Below are positions 59,436 through 64,000 of a DNA stretch of 64,000 bases, in pieces; the stretch's first letter is position 1; the number at the start of each line of letters is the position of its first letter. The DNA comes from DYGA01 sp964540695. GTDB lineage: Bacteria; Patescibacteriota; Patescibacteriia; S139-126. The notes beneath the pieces were generated by a model. It did no database searches, was not told where the DNA came from, and saw nothing but the letters and a program-made list of their open reading frames with translations. The position numbers were made by a program, and so were the translations under genes. The stretch spans positions 1-64,000 of the forward strand of contig CAZINS010000003.1 in assembly GCA_964540695.1 (NCBI GenBank), in the 5' to 3' direction.

Positions 59436-60047
59436 TTACTTAATTATTTTATCTACCAGTCCATAAGCAACCGCTTCTTCTGCTGACATATAATAATCTC
59501 TATCAGTATCTTTTTCAATACGAGATAAACTTTGAGTGGTGTGTTTTGCTAAAATTTTATTTAATCGGTCTTTTATCTTTAAAATATGTTCGGCTCGAAT
59601 CTTAATATCAGAGGCCTGGCCTTCAGCTCCTCCCATCACTTGATGTAACATTACTTCGCTGTTAGGTAAAATAAAACGCTTTCCTTTAGCACCTGCAGCC
59701 AACAAAACGGCTCCCATCGAAGCGGCGGTACCTATACAAATAGTAGAAACTGATGATTTTACATATTGCATGGTGTCATAAATCGCCATACCAGCAGTCA
59801 CCAAACCTCCAGGAGTATTTAAATACAACTTAATATCATCATCACTACTCTGTGAATCAAGAAATAGCATTTGAGCAATAACAGCATTGGCCACGGTATC
59901 GTCAATTGGCGTGCCTAAAAAAATAATCCTATCTTTCAATAAACGTGAATAAATATCATATACTCGTTCACCATACTGGGTTTTTTCAATAACAGTAGGA
60001 ATAATAAACATACTATCATTTATTTTTGGTGATTTATCTTTATTCAT
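59436..60047 (-). CDS. clpP: ATP-dependent Clp protease proteolytic subunit
   Basis: 203 residues. Catalytic Ser in TAASMGAVLLAAG near 108, His in SEVMLHQVMGGAEGQ near 133 and Asp in DTDRDYYMSAEEA near 182. RIIFLGTPIDD and YLNTPGG are family blocks. Degrades unfolded proteins with ClpX or ClpC, neither in this window. Confidence 0.97.
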   Translation of the reverse strand: MNKDKSPKINDSMFIIPTVIEKTQYGERVYDIYSRLLKDRIIFLGTPIDDTVANAVIAQMLFLDSQSSDDDIKLYLNTPGGLVTAGMAIYDTMQYVKSSVSTICIGTAASMGAVLLAAGAKGKRFILPNSEVMLHQVMGGAEGQASDIKIRAEHILKIKDRLNKILAKHTTQSLSRIEKDTDRDYYMSAEEAVAYGLVDKIIK

Positions 60048-60065
60048 ATTTTTTTATTTATCTGA

Positions 60066-61043
60066 TTAAATTATTTCCCAAATCTTACGTTCCTCATTAT
60101 ACCTAATCTGACCACGGGTAGTAAACCCAGCCGCCTTTTTATGACCACCACCACCAAAAAACTTTGCCAATTTACTAACATCATAATTATCATCAGTAGT
60201 ACGCAAGGAACCTTTAATATAACCGCCACTTTCTTCTCGTAAAATCATGGTTATTTTAGCATCACTCAAACTATTCATAAAATTTGCCAAACCTTCTATG
60301 GCTTCACTTTTAATTTCATCAAAATCACGAAAGTCTTCTTGTAATAAAACTGTGTAAGCAATTTTATACTTGTCATTCAATTGTAACCTTTCCAAAGCTC
60401 TACCCCAAAGCTTTAATCCTTTGATGGTTTTATTTTTTGCTATGGAGTTTAAGATGGTGTTAACACTAGCTCCTGCTACCAATAAGTCAGCCGCTTTCAC
60501 TAAAGCGCTTTGGTTGGTAGCTGGATTGGTAAATATACCAGTATCAGTAAAAATACCATTCAATAAACAGGTGGCTATTTTTTTGTTTAAATTTATATTG
60601 TTTACACGAAAAAACTCATGCACTAAAGTAGCTGTAGCTGGGGCGGTAATATCAACAAAATTAACATCACCAAAATAATCATTGGTATGATGATGATCAA
60701 TGTTTACCAACAAAACTTCTGATCTTTTTTCTTGTTTAATTTTTTCCGCAATACCAGTACGTCCCAGGTCACCGCAGTCCAAAATTAACAACAAGTCAAA
60801 ATCAGCTAAATTGAATTTAGATTCATCAGTTATCACCTGTTCCACTCCGGGTAAAAAATTGAATACTTCTGGAATCGGTTCTGGTGAAAAAGCTAGATAT
60901 TTTTTATCCAATGAAGCTAACCAATGCATCATCGCCAAAGTTGAACCAGTGGCGTCACCGCATCTGGCATGTCCTTGCACAAAAATACGCTCTGACTTAA
61001 TAACTAACTTATATATCTGTTGTAATATTTTTGTTTTATCCAT
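60066..61043 (-). CDS. DHH-family phosphodiesterase (NrnA-like)
   Basis: 325 residues. RCGDATGSTLAMMHWL replaces the usual HxxPDGDAxGS start (the first His lies in QGHARCGDATG), LLILDCGDLGR gives the next Asp, and NIDHHHTNDYFG the DHH motif. C-terminal DHHA1 domain with FGGGGHKKAAGF. Such enzymes degrade short oligonucleotides or pAp. It follows, or is followed by, clpP with an 18-nt gap and is probably in that operon. Confidence 0.9.
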   Translation of the reverse strand: MDKTKILQQIYKLVIKSERIFVQGHARCGDATGSTLAMMHWLASLDKKYLAFSPEPIPEVFNFLPGVEQVITDESKFNLADFDLLLILDCGDLGRTGIAEKIKQEKRSEVLLVNIDHHHTNDYFGDVNFVDITAPATATLVHEFFRVNNINLNKKIATCLLNGIFTDTGIFTNPATNQSALVKAADLLVAGASVNTILNSIAKNKTIKGLKLWGRALERLQLNDKYKIAYTVLLQEDFRDFDEIKSEAIEGLANFMNSLSDAKITMILREESGGYIKGSLRTTDDNYDVSKLAKFFGGGGHKKAAGFTTRGQIRYNEERKIWEII

Positions 61044-61089
61044 ATAAATAACATGTTAATATACTACACTTAATAAAAATATGCAAGAA

Positions 61090-61122
61090 AAAGAGCTAAC
61101 CATATATAATGATTAGCTCTTA
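61090..61122 (-). terminator. Terminator after the SPFH gene
   Basis: AAGAGCTAA pairs with TTAGCTCTT around CCATATATAATGA; lies 7 nt after the stop at 61129 in transcription order. Confidence 0.7.
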
Positions 61123-61128
61123 TAATTT

Positions 61129-62982
61129 TTATTCTTCTTTTTTAGAAGTATCTGTAGTTGCTGATTTGTCTTGCTCTTTGTCTTTCTTTTCTTTATCAAA
61201 CAACCCTGATTTTTTTAATAGTTCATTACTTATAAGTGCATCTACGATGCCACCACCACTTGCGCCGGAGCCCTGAATTAAAATACGAGGTACAATTTCA
61301 ACATTGTTTTTAGCCAAATGTTCTGCAACTTGTACTATTGCGTATTTTTCCTGACCCATAGCGTCAGTTTTTTGTTTAATCACATTTGCTTCGGCTGATC
61401 CAACCTTAGTAATATTTTCTGCTTTTGCAGTACCAACTGTTGTTAGTACATATGCGTCACCATCAGCTATTATTTTGTTGGATTCTTTATCTCCTTTGGC
61501 TTTTTCTACTTTTGCATCAGCCATTTGGGTAGCAATATCCTTATCATATCTTGCTGCTGTTAAATCTTTCTCTTTATCAGCTGCTGTTTGAGCTTTAACA
61601 AAATCCTGACGTTTTTCTTCAGATTTTTGTTGCATAAGATACATTTCCTGTTGTTGCTCTGCAACTTTTCGATCAGCAAGAATTTTCATTAATTCAGATG
61701 GAGGAGCAATATCGCCAATCAATGTATCAACGCACTCAATGTCATACTGTTTTAATATTGCTTCAATATGCTTTCTGGCATCTTCTTGACGTTCTGCACG
61801 ACCATCAACAAAATCCAAAGCATCTGATGTTTGTGCACTATTACGAAAATAATTACCAATAGTTGGCTCAAGTACCTGGGCTACCAAATTTTCAATAGTA
61901 CCGAATCGGGCAATTACTTTTGGTGCAGATTTATCAGAAATATTAATTACTTGTGATACTTCGAGGTTGAAGGTAAATCCATCCTTGGATCGGACATTGA
62001 TGGTTTTTAATTTTGTATCTAATCCGTGACTTTCAGTAACTTCATTTTTCCAATTTAAAACAATATTTGTAGTCGGAACCATCAAGATGTCTTGAAGTCT
62101 AGGATTGATTGGATATAAACCCGGATCAAGGGTTTTTTCCCAGATACCTTTTTGTCCTTCTTTTACAATATTGCCATGTTTAAACCCAGCACCGGAAACA
62201 TCTTCACCTGGATCTCCAATAAATGAATTCACTACTCCTACAAATCCTACTTCGACTCTAATCATTTTTTCTGGTTGAATGTCAGCAAACTTAGGATTTA
62301 TATAATACTTTCCAGGCAGTAAAACTTCTTCCTGTAAACCACGATAACCGTTACTGTTTAAAAATGCATTGGCATCTTGGTAGGTTTTATGACCATCAAT
62401 CACTTTGCCAGCAATATTTTTTGGTGGGAGCTGTGCCCCATCAAGTGTAGTAACTAATCCTATTTGATTAGATTCAATTTCCAGAGCTGGAACAATAGTT
62501 ACCTTAAAAAGATAAGGATTAATTCTATATTGACCGTTGGTTAAATAATTTCTTTGCCAACCTTTCTCACCACCTTTTTCTAAAAACTCTATTGCATCTT
62601 GAAATGAATTACAGTCAATTACCTGGGTAGCTAAAATTGCACCAGCGGGTAATTTTTTACCATCAATTGCTTCAACAATACCAATATGATCTTGTTGAAC
62701 ATCGGTTATCTTTACTTTTTCAATAGTATACATCCACCACCAATAAAACCAATGAAGTCCTGGGCCTAACATTTTTGCTTGCACGCCTGCTTCGCCTTTA
62801 CGGGCAATAATTTGACCTTCGGGCAAACGAGACTTAGGACCAATTCCCCATTTTTTAATAATTACACCATTTTGGTTTTCTGCAATTGTAACCCAACCAA
62901 GCAGTGTTTTGGCAGATGGAAATAAAGCAATAATAACTGCCACCCACCACCAACTGGCGATAAAACCAAGTACGCTTTCCAT
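61129..62982 (-). CDS. Flotillin/SPFH protein with N-terminal vault-like repeats
   Basis: 617 residues. Membrane helix about 5-25. Residues 30-290 contain four related repeats with the pattern L..G.Y.INP (LTNGQYRINPYLF, LLPGKYYINPKFA, LDPGLYPINPRLQ, and LGPGLHWFYWW), alternating with GIVEAIDG/GLVTTLDG strands. The SPFH domain covers about 290-420, an Ala/Lys/Glu-rich coiled coil about 420-540, then an acidic tail. Flotillins scaffold membrane microdomains. The repeats recall those of major vault protein. Monocistronic with a good ribosome site (AAAGGAG). Confidence 0.8.
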   Translation of the reverse strand: MESVLGFIASWWWVAVIIALFPSAKTLLGWVTIAENQNGVIIKKWGIGPKSRLPEGQIIARKGEAGVQAKMLGPGLHWFYWWWMYTIEKVKITDVQQDHIGIVEAIDGKKLPAGAILATQVIDCNSFQDAIEFLEKGGEKGWQRNYLTNGQYRINPYLFKVTIVPALEIESNQIGLVTTLDGAQLPPKNIAGKVIDGHKTYQDANAFLNSNGYRGLQEEVLLPGKYYINPKFADIQPEKMIRVEVGFVGVVNSFIGDPGEDVSGAGFKHGNIVKEGQKGIWEKTLDPGLYPINPRLQDILMVPTTNIVLNWKNEVTESHGLDTKLKTINVRSKDGFTFNLEVSQVINISDKSAPKVIARFGTIENLVAQVLEPTIGNYFRNSAQTSDALDFVDGRAERQEDARKHIEAILKQYDIECVDTLIGDIAPPSELMKILADRKVAEQQQEMYLMQQKSEEKRQDFVKAQTAADKEKDLTAARYDKDIATQMADAKVEKAKGDKESNKIIADGDAYVLTTVGTAKAENITKVGSAEANVIKQKTDAMGQEKYAIVQVAEHLAKNNVEIVPRILIQGSGASGGGIVDALISNELLKKSGLFDKEKKDKEQDKSATTDTSKKEE

Positions 62983-63109
62983 AAATAACTCCTTTGAATT
63001 TTGAATGATATGGTTAATTTAATTTATTTTTAATGAACTCCTGTAAATTTTTTACAAGATTTGAAGTAATATCATATTATTATAAATATGTCAATAGTAT
63101 CTAATTAAA

Positions 63110-63130
63110 AAAAACCTTTTTAAAGGTTTT
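63110..63130 (-). terminator. Terminator of the infB-rbfA operon
   Basis: AAAACCTTT pairs with AAAGGTTTT, A run on the plus strand before it. About 38 nt after the rbfA stop. Confidence 0.65.
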
Positions 63131-63167
63131 AATAAATATTACTAATAATAGTCTAACTAACTATTTT

Positions 63168-63503
63168 TTAACTAATATTATCTAAAATCTGATTTACTTC
63201 ATTTTCCAACTGCATACCTTCATCAATTCTAAATTTAATCTTTGGTACAAATTTGAGAACTAACTTTTTATCCAAAAGTTTTTGTAAATGATAAACATTT
63301 TTTTCTAACCGTTGTAAAATGTTTTCAGTTTGGCTATCAGGAAGAACAGTAACAAAAATATCAGCATGCTCCAAAGAAGACGAAACTTCTACCCGACTAA
63401 TTGTCAACAGGGTACCTTGAGGAAATTCAAATTCGGTATGCAAAATTTCTCCCAATTCTTTTTGCACCAAGCTATTTACTTGTTCTTGGCGACGAGAAGA
63501 CAT
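63168..63503 (-). CDS. rbfA: Ribosome-binding factor A
   Basis: 111 residues. SSRRQEQVNSLVQKELGEILHTE at the N-terminus, then a KH-like fold with LTISRVEVSSSLEHADIFVTVLP and KLVLKFVPKIKFRIDEGM. Needed for maturation of the 30S subunit. Follows infB by 3 nt, the standard order. Confidence 0.93.
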   Translation of the reverse strand: MSSRRQEQVNSLVQKELGEILHTEFEFPQGTLLTISRVEVSSSLEHADIFVTVLPDSQTENILQRLEKNVYHLQKLLDKKLVLKFVPKIKFRIDEGMQLENEVNQILDNIS

Positions 63504-63506
63504 ATA

Positions 63507-64000
63507 TTAGTTTTTAACTAAATTTAATTTTTGTTTTACTTTAGTTTCCACAAAAAATTCTAATTCATCTTCTGGTTGTAGAATCATGCTACCACTATAT
63601 TCTAAACCACACTCACTACCTGATAATACTTTATTCATTTGTTCTGGGCCAACTCGCAGCTGTTGTACTTGTCCTTCACCAACTATTTTGCCCTCACGCC
63701 AAACTATCAATTTTGCTCCTGTTACTATCTCTCCGGTCAATACTTTTACACCCACAATCATTTTTTGTTTATGCCCACGAAATATAGCCAATACTTTACC
63801 CTTCCCTTTAATTTCACGATTCAATATCGGGTCTAATAAATCTTCTAATTTTTCAGCCACGTCTTCCAATAACTTATAAATCACTTGATAAAGTTTAATA
63901 TCTATTTTTTTCTCTTTAGCTACTTCATAAGCTTGAGGAGTGGCACTAACATTAAAACCATAAATATATGCTTTGGTACTTTCTGCTCTGACTACATCAA
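63507..64000 (-). CDS. infB: Translation initiation factor IF-2, C-terminal part
   Basis: The frame is open to the right edge; only about the last 164 codons are present. YIYGFNVSATPQAYEVAKEKKIDIKLYQVIYKLLED is the end of domain III, followed by domain IV (C1-C2): KGKVLAIFRGHKQKMIVGVKVLTGEI and GLEYSGSMILQPEDELEFF. IF-2 brings fMet-tRNA to the ribosome. The GTPase domain lies beyond the window. Confidence 0.95.
   Translation of the reverse strand, partial: DVVRAESTKAYIYGFNVSATPQAYEVAKEKKIDIKLYQVIYKLLEDVAEKLEDLLDPILNREIKGKGKVLAIFRGHKQKMIVGVKVLTGEIVTGAKLIVWREGKIVGEGQVQQLRVGPEQMNKVLSGSECGLEYSGSMILQPEDELEFFVETKVKQKLNLVKN

Noticed and set aside
1..64000. Alternative genetic code (TGA as Gly, as in Gracilibacteria)
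   Set aside because: TGA ends complete genes, for example the ATGA stop/start overlap at 19818-19821, and no conserved Gly positions are encoded by in-frame TGA in the genes I recognised.
1..64000. CRISPR array
   Set aside because: No series of regularly spaced direct repeats was seen; the repeats found are two-copy or palindromic.

Overview
The window looks like a piece of an AT-rich genome from a Patescibacteria (CPR) lineage using the standard bacterial code. The signs are: small dense operons, an Elp3-type tRNA-modifying enzyme beside a Trm9-like methyltransferase, a compact type IV pilus operon, SdpR/SdpI-like and DoxX-like proteins, many tiny orphan genes, and very few biosynthetic genes. 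Several genes have an extended -10 box exactly 6 nt before the ATG, so leaderless mRNAs are probably common. TGA acts as a stop (for example the ATGA overlap at 19818-19821). The lineage assignment is inference from gene content only.

Layout. 1-543: 3' end of a CbiM/CbiN-like metal uptake locus. 580-653: tRNA-His. About 933-3500 is clearly more GC-rich than its surroundings. It holds a truncated TspO-like gene, DUF488, a Mug-like DNA glycosylase and a ferredoxin-reductase-like protein, followed by a cohesin/dockerin-like secreted protein with a Bacteroidota-type (T9SS) C-terminal tail. It ends at a truncated pilus vWA gene that abuts a second, 5'-truncated tRNA-His (anticodon arm to CCA). The 650-5850 stretch therefore reads as a genomic island at tRNA-His. 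5926-10990: pilus operon (pilB, pilC, three prepilins, a vWA tip-like protein). 11.2-16.3 kb: cold-shock protein, orphan genes, fatty acid desaturase, RRM protein with a possible RNA switch in its leader, plsY, and a hairpin-rich candidate ncRNA locus. 16.3-22.5 kb: ABC exporter, then a three-gene operon of a large Cys-rich surface protein, a histidine kinase and a response regulator. 22.6-23.6 kb: autorepressor/SdpI pair with a perfect palindromic operator. 24-28 kb: membrane proteins, ferredoxin, D-hydroxyacid dehydrogenase, bactofilin-like protein. 28.4-30.7 kb: head-to-head Trm9-like/Elp3 pair.

31-53 kb is mainly housekeeping: glyA, ddl, ychF, pgsA-like, capA-like, a Trm11-like methyltransferase, rpsF-ssb-rpsR, efp, the ftsK-HTH-recA operon, murI, phosphomannomutase, an ECF sigma/anti-sigma-like pair, a UvrD helicase and pilT. 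54323-55822 is a 1500-bp module bounded by perfect 123-bp inverted repeats. It carries a truncated hydrolase, a HEXXH protein and an Xre regulator, and lies directly against tRNA-Lys. A structured insert with a duplicated tRNA-Arg 3' end follows. 56.4-64 kb: HU, ymdB, rny, clpP, an NrnA-like DHH phosphodiesterase, an SPFH protein with vault-like repeats, rbfA and the 3' part of infB.

The best candidates for something undescribed are the 123-bp inverted-repeat module, the tRNA-His island with its split tRNA boundary, the Elp3/Trm9-like pair, the alternative-pairing leader of the RRM gene, and the hairpin-rich locus at 15.36-15.69 kb.
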